DNA of 64,000 bases from positions 355,338 through 419,337 of the forward strand of contig CAWHQP010000003.1 of the NCBI GenBank assembly GCA_963831535.1. The letters run 5' to 3'. Below are positions 32,706 through 42,540 of this stretch, one piece after another. Within the stretch, counting starts at the first letter, position 1. Each line of letters starts with the position of its first letter. Position numbers and translations under genes: made by a program. Under the pieces are notes generated by a model. That model saw only the letters and a program-made list of their open reading frames with translations. It did no database searches and was not told where the DNA came from. This DNA is from Bog-756 sp963831535. Lineage in GTDB: Bacteria; Actinomycetota; Acidimicrobiia; Acidimicrobiales; RAAP-2.

Positions 32706-35000
32706 ATGGGGAATCGTTGGAAGGTGGCGGGGGCCGTGGTCGGCGCGGCCGTGCTCGTGGTCAGCATGGTGGCCATCGAGGTGGCCCAGGCAGCCACGGT
32801 GAGTTGGAACCCGACGTTCTCGTTCGTGGCTCCCCTGGAGCGGGCGCCGTACGTGACGGACCTGCAGCAGACCACGGCGGAGGTCAACTGGGCGACGAGC
32901 GGCACGACCCCGGGCTATGTGGAGTGGGGCCCGAGCGGAACCTGCACGGTGAACAAGGTGGTGGCCGGCACCAAGCTTCCGGACTTCGAGCCCAACGTGG
33001 ACACGGCCAATGCCACCACCGACCAGGTGAAGACCAGCCCGAGCGACTACCAGTACTCGGTGGAGTTGACCGGACTGAGCGCGGGCACGCCCTACTGCTA
33101 CGAGGTGTTCACCTCGGCCAACGTCAACATGTTGGGATCCGGGGTGTCGCAGAGCTTCACCACCCTCGATACCGCTACCTCCTCGACCCCGCTCACCTTC
33201 GACGTCGTCGGCGACCTCGGCGAGACCAACGGTGCCGACGAGTCGTCCGCCTATGTGAACGAGGACCAGGCGGCCATCGACGACGAGATGGGGACGTCGG
33301 GGGCCAAGTTCGTGATCACCGCGGGCGACGTGAGCTACAGCGACGGTTCGGATACGGACTATGGCGACATGACCAAGAATCCCACCAGCGCTACCAGCGA
33401 GGTGAGCAACATCTTCGGCCAGCCGTACTGGCCCCAGTTGCACGGCCTGCCGACCTATCTGGCCGACGGGAACCACGGGGAGAACATCACCGGGATCCGG
33501 ACCTGGCCCGAGGAGCAGACGGCCACCAACGACAGTCCCGCACCGGGTACCTTCGCCTTCGACAACTACGCCGCCAACTCGCTGGCCCCGGCGACCACCT
33601 CGCCCGATGACTGGTACGCGGTACAAGACGGCGACGTGCGGATCTACGTGCTGGACGCCGCCTGGTCGGACGGATCCACCTACCTCGCCACCACGAAGGC
33701 CACCGGAGCGGAGTGCGCCAAGAACCCCAGCCAGTGCGAGGGGTACCAGCTCGACGCGGCCGAGCACTGGGCGTCGACGTCACCCGAGATGGCGTGGCTG
33801 ACCGCGGATCTGGCCGCCCACCCTGGCGGGATCAAGTTCGCCGTGTTCCACTACCCGTTGACCAGCATGAACACCGACCAGCAGACCGATCCGTATCTGG
33901 ACTCGACGCTGGAGCCGGTGCTGGAGCACTACGGGGTGAGCATGGCGTTCAACGGCCACGCCCACACATACCAGCGGTTCGTGCCCGATGCCGGGTCGGG
34001 TCAGATGATCAGCTACGTAAGCGGCGGGGGCGGCGGTGTGCTCGAACCGGTCGACGGCAACAGCGACAAGTCCGGACTGTGTGCCAACGAGATGAAGGTG
34101 GCCCAGGTCTACGCCATCGGCCACGACAGCACGGCCGGCTCCTCGTGCGGCCAGAGCGTCCCGTCGGCCACGAGTGTGGTTCCGGCCGACGTGTACAACT
34201 TCCTCAGGGTGACGGTGTCGGGTAACCAGATCACGGTGGACCCGGAGAACGCGCTGGGCCAGGTCTTCGACGCCCAGTCCTATACGGTGGTCAACGGGGT
34301 GACGACGCTGAACGCCGGGGGCTCGCCACCGCCGACCACCAGCACCACGTCGACCAGCACCACGTCGACCAGCACCACATCGACCACCAGCACTACGCAG
34401 GGTTCAGGTGGGATCAGCCCGGTGCAGAACGCCTCGTCGGTCACCAAGACGGTGACGCTGCCCGGTCCGACCAGAGCCGGGGACACGCTGGTGCTGTCGG
34501 CCGCCCTGGACACGGGGGCCACCAACCACATCACGGCGATCTCGGGCACCGGGCTCACCTGGAACCTGGTCGTCGACGCCCACACCAGCGGTCACGACAG
34601 TGACGGCGAGGTCTGGTACGCCAGCAACGTCCCGGCCGGCATCACCAGTGTGACGGTCACCGCGGGAGCGGGGACGGACGCGCTGGACCTTCAGGAGTTC
34701 AGCGGACTGGGCACGGCGCCGACGGTGGCGGCCGGCGGCAATTCGTCGACATCCACGTCGGCGTCCCAGAGCCAGAGCGGGACCGGGTTGGCCGTCGGCT
34801 TCGTCACCGGTAACGGAAGCAGCCAGACCATCACGCCGGTTGCCGGCTGGACCAACCAGCCCCAGGTGACGGCGGGCACGTCGAACCTCACCAGCCTGGT
34901 GGAGGGCTACGAGCCCACGACAGGGTCGGCGACCTACGGCGGATCCTGGGCCACGGCCATGTACTTCTCGGTAGGCGTGGCGGTCTTCAGCCCGGGATGA
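32706..35000 (+). CDS. secreted purple acid phosphatase-like metallophosphoesterase
   Basis: A 764-residue exported protein: signal peptide (1-30), fibronectin-like N-terminal domain (about 45-155), calcineurin-type metallophosphoesterase core (about 165-440), a Thr/Ser linker (about 540-565) and a C-terminal beta-sandwich (about 570-764) of the kind seen as anchoring or sugar-binding modules. Metal-site segments are VVGDLGET, AGDVSYSDG, DGNHGE, FHYPL and NGHAHTYQR, all present. The 15-bp repeats coding for the TSTTST linker (34330-34395) make it length-variable. I chose ATG 32706, with AAGGA 7 nt upstream. It probably scavenges phosphate outside the cell. Confidence 0.88.
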   Translation: MGNRWKVAGAVVGAAVLVVSMVAIEVAQAATVSWNPTFSFVAPLERAPYVTDLQQTTAEVNWATSGTTPGYVEWGPSGTCTVNKVVAGTKLPDFEPNVDTANATTDQVKTSPSDYQYSVELTGLSAGTPYCYEVFTSANVNMLGSGVSQSFTTLDTATSSTPLTFDVVGDLGETNGADESSAYVNEDQAAIDDEMGTSGAKFVITAGDVSYSDGSDTDYGDMTKNPTSATSEVSNIFGQPYWPQLHGLPTYLADGNHGENITGIRTWPEEQTATNDSPAPGTFAFDNYAANSLAPATTSPDDWYAVQDGDVRIYVLDAAWSDGSTYLATTKATGAECAKNPSQCEGYQLDAAEHWASTSPEMAWLTADLAAHPGGIKFAVFHYPLTSMNTDQQTDPYLDSTLEPVLEHYGVSMAFNGHAHTYQRFVPDAGSGQMISYVSGGGGGVLEPVDGNSDKSGLCANEMKVAQVYAIGHDSTAGSSCGQSVPSATSVVPADVYNFLRVTVSGNQITVDPENALGQVFDAQSYTVVNGVTTLNAGGSPPPTTSTTSTSTTSTSTTSTTSTTQGSGGISPVQNASSVTKTVTLPGPTRAGDTLVLSAALDTGATNHITAISGTGLTWNLVVDAHTSGHDSDGEVWYASNVPAGITSVTVTAGAGTDALDLQEFSGLGTAPTVAAGGNSSTSTSASQSQSGTGLAVGFVTGNGSSQTITPVAGWTNQPQVTAGTSNLTSLVEGYEPTTGSATYGGSWATAMYFSVGVAVFSPG

Positions 35001-35411
35001 TCAGACGATCACCACGTCGATCAGCCCCTCCAAACCACCGAAGTCATCGACGTCCCGGGTTAGAGCGGTAGGTCGTCGGCAGAGGCGATAGCGGTGACGA
35101 GGAGATCGACGGCCCGCGGGCCTCTGGCCTTGCGGCCCGCGGTGCTCGCCGCGGCGTAGTCGCGGCCGTAGGTCCGAGTCACGGCACCGTCGAAGGGGAG
35201 GGGGTCGAACGCCGCCTCGGCCCGCTGCAGCCTGTCCAGTCGGCGGGCCCGCTCGACGGGGTCGGTGGCGGCATGGCCCGGCGGCCAGCTCGGCCACGGT
35301 GATGGCGGTGACGTCGAGTTCGATAGGGAGGCGGGCGGGGTCAAGCCGTTCGAGATCGATGGCCACCGACGTGTCGATGATGCCCCGAGGTGGAAGGACC
35401 GGTTCAGGCAC
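35001..35411 (-). pseudogene. VapC-like PIN toxin with two frameshifts
   Basis: Reading across frames gives a PIN domain: IIDTSVAIDL (first Asp), TAITVAELAAG (Glu), RAVDLLVTAIASADDLPL (third acidic residue) and LTRDVDDFGGLEGL (last Asp). The first frame breaks near 35270 (extra base in GGCC) and the original frame returns near 35061, where one C is missing from the TAC-ACC codons. The two changes compensate, so a corrected gene encodes a complete toxin of about 135 residues. GTG 35411 overlaps the stop of the upstream small gene by 8 nt, as in toxin-antitoxin pairs. PIN toxins are RNases that cut tRNA or rRNA. Confidence 0.7.
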
Positions 35412-35616
35412 GGGGATCGAGTGTCGGTGACGCGACCCGGTCGAGGTCGGCGCGGAGTCGGTCGGGGTCGACGCTCGACGCTCCGGCGAACTCGGCCACC
35501 GCGGCCTCGGCACTGACGAACCCGGTGCCGACGGAGCGGCGACAGCTCGCCGACCGGCACGTCGAAGGATCAGGCCGAGCAGATTCGGTCGATCGCCGTA
35601 GAACGGGTCGGATCAC
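35404..35616 (-). pseudogene. probable antitoxin remnant upstream of the PIN toxin
   Basis: The C-terminal portion (VSAEAAVAEFAGASSVDPDRLRADLDRVASPTLDPRA region) looks like the toxin-binding tail of a small type II antitoxin and ends 8 nt inside the toxin gene. The N-terminal part is not a convincing DNA-binding domain in this frame, while a neighbouring frame gives DVPVGELS, typical of Phd-like antitoxins, so another indel is likely near 35540. Identity rests mainly on position. Confidence 0.45.
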
Positions 35617-35827
35617 GGGTTGGTGTGGTCACCGCCGAACGTATGGTGGCGATCGATGAGGCGCTCCGGGTCCACCTGGCCCTTTGAGGCCGACCGGGAC
35701 TGCCTCGATCCCGGGCGGCCAACATGCGGTCCTGACGGGTCCGCGAGTACGGTTGGCCTGGGCTTCCCCGCTCGATCAGGGGTTGCAGGCGGCGCAGGGG
35801 CGCCGGTACCCGACAGCAGGTGAACCC

Positions 35828-37051
35828 ATGCTCTACGAGGCCTACCAAGCACAACGGGACCTGACCGCCCCGGCCCGTGCCTGGGCCGGACTGGCCTCGT
35901 GGACACTGGGCGAACTGCCGGACCGCTTCACCGAGAACCGGTTCGCCCGGCGCCTGGCCGCCGGCTACGAGATGGTGGGACGGGCCCGCCTCATCCACGA
36001 ACGCCCCGCCTTCGGCGTCGACCATGTGATGGTCGGCGACGAGCTGGTGCCGGTGCGCGAGGAGGTCGCCCTCTCGACGCCGTTCTCCTCCCTGATCCAC
36101 TTCGCCAAGGACGTCGACGAGTACCAGCCCAAGGTGCTGTTGGTGACGGCCCTGGCCGGCCACTTCTCCACCCTCCTCCGCTCCACCGTCCGGTCGCTCA
36201 GTGCTGACCATGACGTCTATGTCACCGACTGGCTCAATGCCCGCGACGTGGGCATCGAGCACGGTAGCTTCGGTCTGGACGACTACATCGGCCAGGTAAT
36301 CTCATTCCTCGAGTTCATGGGGCCGGGGTCCCACCTGATGGCGGTGTGCCAACCCTGTCCGGCCTCGCTGGCCGCCGCCTCGGTGATGGCCGCCACCGAC
36401 AATCCGGCCCAGCCGAGGAGCCTGGTGCTGATGGCCGGACCCGTCGACACCCGGGTGAACCCGACCAAGGTGAACGAGCTGGCCCACGCCAAACCGCTCA
36501 CCTGGTTCGAGGACCATGTGATCACCACGGTGCCCCTGCGCTACCCGGGTGCCCTCCGCCGGGTCTATCCCGGGTTCCTCCAGCTGTCCGGGTTCATGGT
36601 CATGAACCTCGAGCGTCATGTGAAACAGCACATCGAGCTCTACAACCACCTGGTGCGGGGTGACTACGAGGAGGCCCGTGGGATCGAGGAGTTCTACGAC
36701 GAGTACTTCGCCGTGCTGGACATGCCGGCCGAGTTCTACCTCGAGACCATCGACCGGGTCTTCCAGCGCGAGCTGCTGGCCCAAGGGGCCCTCACCTGGC
36801 GGGGTACTGCCGTCGACCCCGGCGCCATCCGTCGCACCGGGCTCCTCACCGTCGAGGGGGAGAAGGACGACGTGTGCGGTGTAGGTCAGACCATGGCCGC
36901 CCAAGATCTGTGCTCGGGGATCCGGCCGGCCAAGAAGCGCCATCACCTCCAACCCGGCGTGGGCCACTACGGCGTGTTCAGCGGCAGCAGGTGGGAGGCA
37001 CAGGTCTATCCCATCGTGCGCAACTTCATCGCCGCCAACGACATCGTCTGA
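35828..37051 (+). CDS. phaZ: intracellular polyhydroxyalkanoate depolymerase
   Basis: A 407-residue enzyme that mobilises stored PHA. The nucleophile region AVCQPCPASLAA (about 177-188) has the cysteine-containing box of intracellular PhaZ depolymerases instead of the Gly-Xaa-Ser-Xaa-Gly of secreted ones. Other family segments are MLYEAYQAQRDLTAP (N-terminus), VYVTDWLNARDV, VEGEKDDVCGVGQT (Asp) and LQPGVGHYGVFSG (His). There is no signal peptide, consistent with granule-bound action. ATG 35828 follows AGCAGGTGAACCC. It lies near phasin and phaC genes. Confidence 0.9.
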   Translation: MLYEAYQAQRDLTAPARAWAGLASWTLGELPDRFTENRFARRLAAGYEMVGRARLIHERPAFGVDHVMVGDELVPVREEVALSTPFSSLIHFAKDVDEYQPKVLLVTALAGHFSTLLRSTVRSLSADHDVYVTDWLNARDVGIEHGSFGLDDYIGQVISFLEFMGPGSHLMAVCQPCPASLAAASVMAATDNPAQPRSLVLMAGPVDTRVNPTKVNELAHAKPLTWFEDHVITTVPLRYPGALRRVYPGFLQLSGFMVMNLERHVKQHIELYNHLVRGDYEEARGIEEFYDEYFAVLDMPAEFYLETIDRVFQRELLAQGALTWRGTAVDPGAIRRTGLLTVEGEKDDVCGVGQTMAAQDLCSGIRPAKKRHHLQPGVGHYGVFSGSRWEAQVYPIVRNFIAANDIV

Positions 37052-37079
37052 CGTTGTCGGCCCTGAGACGCCACGGGGA

Positions 37080-37110
37080 TACTTGGTGCGATGCTTAATG
37101 CTACCAAGTA
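37080..37110. promoter_or_regulatory. inverted repeat upstream of the AbrB-PIN pair
   Basis: TACTTGGT (37080-37087) and ACCAAGTA (37103-37110) are perfect 8-bp arms 15 nt apart. A TAGACT box (37109-37114) lies 6 nt before the ATG. This fits autoregulation by the antitoxin. Confidence 0.65.
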
Positions 37111-37120
37111 GACTGGGGAC

Positions 37121-37360
37121 ATGAGCGCAATCCAGCGGTACCTGGTGTCCGCTTCGGGCCAGATGTCGGTGCCGGCCGCCGTCCGCCACCGGTGGCAACT
37201 CGACAATGGAGGTCCCGTTGAGGTCATCGACCTGGGCTTTGGCGTGCTCACTGTCCCGGCGGGCAACGCGCAGCTCCTCCTCGGAGATCTTCTGAGCCGC
37301 GAGGATCACGCCGCATTCGTCGCCTCCCTGGCCGACGACCCAGATCTCGCGACCACGTGA
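37121..37360 (+). CDS. AbrB-type antitoxin
   Basis: A 79-residue protein with an N-terminal swapped-hairpin AbrB fold (SASGQMSVPAAVRHRWQL, VEVIDLGFGVLTVP) that binds DNA, and a C-terminal tail (LLGDLLSREDHAAFVASLADDPDLATT) that would bind and neutralise the PIN protein. It overlaps the next gene by 4 nt (GTGA). The inverted repeat upstream is its likely site. Confidence 0.85.
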   Translation: MSAIQRYLVSASGQMSVPAAVRHRWQLDNGGPVEVIDLGFGVLTVPAGNAQLLLGDLLSREDHAAFVASLADDPDLATT

Positions 37361-37788
37361 GCCGCGTGGTGATCGACGATCACCTTCTACGGGATGTCCT
37401 CGCCGGTGAGCAGGGACGCGAACTTGTGCGACTTGCCGCGTCGAGCGAACTGGCCACCACAAATCTCTACTACGTGCGTCTCTGCAAGAGCGTTGTGGGT
37501 GCCCGAGGCGGAGCCATCACCGGAAATTGGTCGGGTGACCGTCGACGGCAGCTCGGACGCCGCTTGTTGGAGCTGCCCGATTCGATCCTTATTCCGCCGA
37601 TGCGTGCCATCGGGTACCGAGTAGCGGAGCTGGCGGAAGGCGAGCGACTTTCGACCCTGGGCGCCGAAGCGGTCGCGGCCGCCGAACACCTGGACGCCAC
37701 CTTGTGCGTCTGGGACGGAGACGACGGTCCTGGCACCCGGGCTGCGGCCCGTGCAGCTGGCGTCGACTATCGGACCGTGGTCCTCTGA
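37357..37788 (+). CDS. PIN-domain toxin-like protein
   Basis: A 143-residue protein translated with the AbrB antitoxin. The opening VVIDDHLLRDVLAG gives the first conserved Asp region. The middle TTNLYYVRLCKSV and the end LDATLCVWDGDDGPGTRAAARAAGVDYRTV match divergent PIN proteins of actinobacteria, with later Asp residues in WDGDDG. It is predicted to be an RNase toxin held in check by its partner. Acidic-residue placement is less regular than in canonical VapC, so activity is uncertain. Confidence 0.75.
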   Translation: MSRVVIDDHLLRDVLAGEQGRELVRLAASSELATTNLYYVRLCKSVVGARGGAITGNWSGDRRRQLGRRLLELPDSILIPPMRAIGYRVAELAEGERLSTLGAEAVAAAEHLDATLCVWDGDDGPGTRAAARAAGVDYRTVVL

Positions 37789-37789
37789 G

Positions 37790-38447
37790 TTAGAACTCCA
37801 TCTCGAGCTCTTCGACGTCGTCCTGCTCGGCCTCGGCCTCGGCGGTCCACTCGACCATCTCCGGTAGCGAGAGGATGGTCTCGCAGTAGGACGAGGCGAT
37901 CTCGCCCAGCTTGACGTCGTAGGTTCGGATGCGGGTGCACACCGGGGCGAACATGGCGTCGGCCACGGTCGGGGACCCACCGAAGAGGAAGGGACCCCCC
38001 GAGGCGGCAAGGCACTCGTTCCACAGGGACTCGATGCGGTCGATGTCGGCCTGCGCCCCCGCCCACACCGGGAAACCCGGGATGACGGCTCTTGATGTTC
38101 ATGGGGAGGGCCGACCGCAGATTGGCGAAGCCGGAGTGGATCTCACCGGACACCGAGCGGCACAGGGCCCGGGTGGTCTGGTCCTCGGGGAAGAGATGGC
38201 GTTCGGGGACCAGCTCGTGCAGGTACTCGGCCATGGCCAGTGTGTCCCACACCACCAGGTCGCCGTGACTCAGGCGGGGCACGAGGAACGACGGCGACAG
38301 CAACAGGAGCTCGGCCCGCACGCCCGGGTCCTGGCTGTCGACCGCCTCGACGACGAAGTCGAGACCGGCGAAGCGGCAGAGCAGCCACCCCCGCAGCGAC
38401 CAGGCCCCGTAGTTCCGGCTGTTGATGGTGAGGACTGCCTGGGCCAT
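37790..38447 (-). pseudogene. glutathione S-transferase-like gene with one frameshift
   Basis: The 5' part encodes a thioredoxin-like GST N-domain (LTINSRNYGAWSLRGWLL, then VPRLSHGDLVVWDTLAMAEYL). The homology continues in the next frame from PGFPVWAGAQADIDRIESLW to the helical C-domain (FGGSPTVADAMFAPVCTRIRTY). One extra base in the GGG/CCC runs at about 38070-38086 explains the break. If corrected, the product is about 218 residues. Either an error or a recent mutation; both halves are well preserved. Confidence 0.8.
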
Positions 38448-38644
38448 AGGTGACTCCTCGGCGCGGGGTTCGGGTACCACCACGGCCCGGTCCACGGACC
38501 GTCCTGGTACCGCCGTGCTCCCCGGTCAAATTAGGTCACCCGGGCCGGGCGCACCAGTAGCCGGTGACGCTGCGCCCATCGGCCGTCCCGACCGACCGCT
38601 CGATTCGACCGTGGGCTCGGTCGTGGGTCGGGGAAGCGGTGCCG

Positions 38645-38935
38645 CTACTTCTTGGTCACCACCGTGGCCGTCGCCGGGGGCATGGACATCTCGGCCAGGC
38701 TGGACATGAAGGCGTGCTGGGCCGAGAGCAACCGGTCGGCGAAGGAGAAGGTGGACTCCACGGTCTCGGTCGGGGTGGGCAACTGGTCGGCGAAGGGGAT
38801 GCGCGAGGTGTCGGGGCGGAAGGTGTCGAAGGCCGAGGACGTGGACTTGAGGGCTCCGAGCGTCCAGTTCTGGGTGGTCTCCACCACCTTCACGACGCCG
38901 TCCTGCACCTTTTCGGTCATCTCGAGTGCGTTCAT
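38645..38935 (-). CDS. phasin-like PHA granule protein
   Basis: A 96-residue helical protein. MTEKVQDGVVKVVETTQNWTLGAL and FADQLPTPTETVESTFSFADRLLSAQHAFMSSL match small actinobacterial phasins, which coat PHA granules. ATG 38935 is preceded by AGGAGAAC; an in-frame start 12 codons upstream is less likely. It lies between GST and the phaC-ligase operon on the same strand, 99 nt past the ligase stop. Confidence 0.75.
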   Translation of the reverse strand: MNALEMTEKVQDGVVKVVETTQNWTLGALKSTSSAFDTFRPDTSRIPFADQLPTPTETVESTFSFADRLLSAQHAFMSSLAEMSMPPATATVVTKK

Positions 38936-39033
38936 GGTGATCGTTCTCCTGTCGTCGTCAAGCGTGCGCATACTTTACCAAGCATCTCGGCGCAGTCAAA
39001 CAATCGCCGACCGGCGCACCCGATCGACACGGC

Positions 39034-40635
39034 CTACTCGGTGAACCGGATGCGCAGGACCTTCTTGTCGAACTTGCCCACACTGGTCTTGGGCACGACG
39101 TCGATGATCTCGACCCGTTCGGGCAGCTGCCAGCGGGCGAACCCGTTGGTCGAGCAGATGGGCGCGGACCTGCTCGACATCGATGGCCAGCACCGGGATG
39201 GGCCACCAGGCAGACCAGGGGCCGCTCCTGCCATTTGGGGTCGGGGATGGCGATGACCGCGGCTTCGGTGACCCCGTCCATCTGCATCACCGCGGCCTCC
39301 ATGTCGACCGACGAGATCCATTCGCCGCCCGACTTGATGAGGTCCTTGGTGCGGTCGGCGATCACGAAGTACCCGTCGGGCGAGCCGACGGCCACGTCGC
39401 CGGTCCTGAACCATCCGTCCTCGGTGAAGGCCTCGCCACCCAGTCCGTGCCGATAGCCGTCCACCACCCACGGACCCCGGACGCACAGGTCGCCCATGGA
39501 GTCACCGTCGGCGGGGACGGTGGCGCCCGTGTCGTCTCGGATGGTCACCTCCACCCCGGGCAGCGGCAGACCGGCCTGGGTGCGGGCCGCCGAGGTGACC
39601 GCATCCTCGGGCCAGTCCCGCATGCGCTCCTGGGGCCAGGCCACCGAGGCCAACGGTGAGGTCTCGGTCATGCCCCAGGCCTGGACGATCCGTATCCCGA
39701 ACTCGTCGGCGTAGCGTTCGATGAGGGAGCGCGGGGGTTGGGCGCCGCCGCAGATGATGTGGCGGAGGTCAGGGAGTGACCCACCCCGACGGGCCAGCTC
39801 GTCGGCCACGCCGAGCCACACCGAGGGCACCCCGGCTGCCACGGTGACCCGCTCCGTCGACACGAGGTCGAGGAAGTCAGCGGGGTCGAGGGCTCCGGCG
39901 AAGAACACCTGCTTGGCGCCGACCGCGGTGGCGGCGTAGGGCATGCCCCAGGCGTTGGCGTGGAACATGGGCACCTGGGGGAGTACGGCATCGCCCGGCC
40001 CGATGGACATGGCGGCGTGGCTGGTTACGGCCAGGGCGTGGAGGAAGGTCGAGCGGTGGGTGTAGACGGCCCCCTTCGGGCGACCTGTCGTGCCCGAGGT
40101 GTAGCAGAGGCCCATGGGTTGACGTTCGTCGATGTCCCGACGGGGGTACTCGGTGGGCTGGTCGGCCAGCAGGTCCTCGTAGGCGATGGCCCCGGCGATC
40201 GCCGTCTCGGGCACGGTGTCGCCGAGCACGATGACCTGGTCGAGCGCTGGGCAGGTGGTCGAGGGCCTGCTCCAACAGGGGGAGCAGGTCGGGATCGACC
40301 AGCACGGCTCGGTCGTCGGCGTCGCCGATGATGAAGGCCAGATCCTCGCCGGAGAGGCGGAGGTTGAGGGTGTGGAGCACCCGTCCGGTGCACGGCACGG
40401 CGAAGTAGGCCTCGAGGTGCCGGGCGCTGTTCCAGGCCAACGTGGCCACGGTGGCTCCCTCGGGTAGGCCCAGCCCGTCGAGGGCGTGCATCAACTGACG
40501 GGTCCTCGATCCGAATTCGGCGTAGGTGTGGCGCTCGACGGTTCCCTCGGGGGAGCGGCTCACCAGTTCGGCGTGGGGAGCGTGCACCGGGGCGTTGTCG
40601 AACAACAGCCAGGCGTTGAGCGGGGTCTCCATCAT
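39034..40635 (-). pseudogene. AMP-dependent acyl-CoA synthetase, three frameshifts
   Basis: An adenylate-forming ligase activating a fatty acid. The P-loop-like YTSGTTGRPKGAVYTH, QAWGMTETSPLAS, GWFRTGDVAVGSPDGYFVIADRTKDLIKSGGEWIS and the end QLPERVEIIDVVPKTSVGKFDKK (catalytic Lys) are all present but in different frames. Single extra bases explain this: CCC/GGG at 40249-40251, GGG at 39195-39197 and GG at 39148-39149. Corrected length is about 533 residues. The ATG overlaps the phaC stop (ATGATGA), so the two form an operon. It probably supplies acyl-CoA for PHA synthesis. Confidence 0.8.
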
Positions 40636-42316
40636 GGGGCCAGAACGTAGTGGCCCGGGGCCGGATACTGCGCCGGGTTCTGGGCACTGCCGAGGCACGT
40701 GGGGGCCGGTCGACGGTCGCCGGATCGGGCGGCCGCCCACCGGCTCCACGGCTCCCACCACGAACCCGGGAGCGTGGCCGCCGCACTCAGCCAGCGCTCG
40801 GGATCGGGTCCGAGTTCGGGGCCGAGAGACACGCTCATCTTGGGGTTGCCCGGGGGGTTGACCAGGCTCTGGATGTGCCCGGAGGTGGACAGGGCGAACT
40901 GGCTGGACCCGCCCAGCAGCTGGGTGGTGGCGTAGCAGGCCTTCCACTCGGTGAGGTGGTCGGTGCGGGCGCCCACCACGAAGGTGTCGCACGTGACCCT
41001 CCCGAGGTCCACCGGGGTTCCGAGGACGGAGACGTCGCCGTTGGCGAGGGAGTTGTTGGCGAACATGTCGAAGAAGTCGAGGTGTAGTCCGGCCGGCAGC
41101 CGGGTGGGATCGGCGTTCCAGGACAGGACGTCAAACGATGGGGGGCGATCGCCCAGCAGGTTGGACCCGACCCAGTAGTTCCAGATGAGGTCATTGGGCC
41201 GGAGCAGGCAGAAGATGGCCTCGGCCTCGTGGGCCGGGAGCACGCCCCGCCGTTCCGCGGCGGCCCGGGCGTTGCGGACGATGGTGGGACTCCCGAACAT
41301 GCCGATCAGTGTGGGCACCGAGAAGTCGAGCAGGGTCACGGCGAAGGTGGCGGCGTGGATGAGCGGGTCGGACAGGGCGGCCAACCGGCCCAACAGGGCG
41401 GCCGTGGTGATGCCCCCGGCACACAGGGAGATGGTGTTGACCTGGTCGGTCCCGGCGATCTCGGCCGCGGCCCGGAGGGCCTCTTCCACGCCGGCCACGT
41501 AGGTGTCGAGGTCCCAGTGGCGGTGCTCGATGGTCGGGATTGCGCCAGCTGACCACGAACATCTGCAGTCCCTGGGTGAGGGCGTACTCGACCAGGCTAC
41601 GGCCCGGGGCGAGGTCCATGAAGTAGTACTTGTTGATCTGGGGCGGGACGAGCACCACCGGTGTGGAGTGGACCTCGTCGGACATCGGCGAGTACTGCAG
41701 GAGCTCGCAGACCTCGTTGCGGAAGACCACCGCCCCCGGGGTGATGCCCACGTCGCGACCGACCACGTGGGCGTCGGGATCGGCGGTGCGGGGCATGCCG
41801 TGGTGGGTGATGACGTCCCGGGCGAAGTTGGCCGCACCCGAGGCCAGGCTGGCCGCCCCCGGTCTCGTAGGCGCGGACCATGGCGTCGGGATTGAGGAGG
41901 AGGGTGTTGGTGGGGGCCAGAGCCGAGGTCACAAGGGTGGTGGCCAGCCGGGCCCGCTGCTTGGTGCGCCAGTCCACCGGGGTGTCGTCGACCAGGGCCT
42001 GGGCAGCCCGGGACCAGGTCAGATAGGACTGGCCCAGACGACGGAAGGCGGGGTTCTTGGTCCAGGCGGCGTTCTTGAACCGCCAGTCCTTGGGGTCGGG
42101 GGTGACGTCGGAGGTCCCGATGACGATCTTGGCCAATTCGACAGCGACGGCTCCGGCGGCGTGGGGGAGACCCGAGTTGAGGGTGCGCACGCCCACCTGC
42201 ACGCTGGCGTCGGCCAGCCCCAACGGGTCGATGCGCCCCGTGAGACGACGGACGATTCCCGCCGGTCCCCGCACCAAGGAAGCAGTGAACTTGGTCAACG
42301 TCGCCTCTGCTCGCAC
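40632..42316 (-). pseudogene. phaC: PHA synthase, two frameshifts
   Basis: A poly(3-hydroxyalkanoate) polymerase. The N-terminal region (RFKNAAWTKNPAFRRLGQSYL, MVRAYETGG), middle (PLxVPPQINKYYFMDLAPGRSLVEY, FVVSWRNP) and C-terminal region (EHRHWDLDTYV, ISLCAGGITTA with the nucleophile Cys box, FVVGARTDHLTEWKACY, STSGHIQSLVNPP) lie in three frames. Extra bases at 41851-41860 (C/G run) and 41536-41538 (GGG) account for both breaks. If corrected it encodes about 560 residues, ending with the usual PGSWW and APGHYVL tail. The nucleophile Cys, Asp (ARTDH) and His (SGHIQ) are all intact. Starts at GTG 42316. Confidence 0.85.
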
Positions 42317-42448
42317 CAGCCTCGTGTTCCGGGTCGAGTCCTCGGGTGGGCTCGGATCCAGTCAATCACAGGCGTTGTGGCCCTGACCGGGGGAATTGGC
42401 CGATTTGTGCGAACGGTGTGTGAACAGTTTCCGGGCTGGCGCCGGTCC

Positions 42449-42499
42449 CTCGGTACCGTTGCTCGGTACCGTTGCTCGGTACCGTCCCTCGGTACAGTG
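42449..42499. repeat. four 13-bp iterons between phaC and the XRE regulator
   Basis: CTCGGTACCGTTG (42449-42461 and 42462-42474), CTCGGTACCGTCC (42475-42487) and CTCGGTACAGTG (42488-42499) are exact 13-bp-period tandem copies, each centred on CGGTACCG, a self-complementary octamer. Their place in the divergent promoter suggests an operator for the adjacent regulator. Confidence 0.8.
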
Positions 42500-42540
42500 C
42501 ATGCCATGGTCCCTGTCCGGTTGGCCGCTGTGAGCAGGCC

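Noticed and set aside
34330..34395. Short tandem repeats as regulatory sites
   Set aside because: They encode the Thr/Ser linker of the phosphatase and are simple coding repeats.
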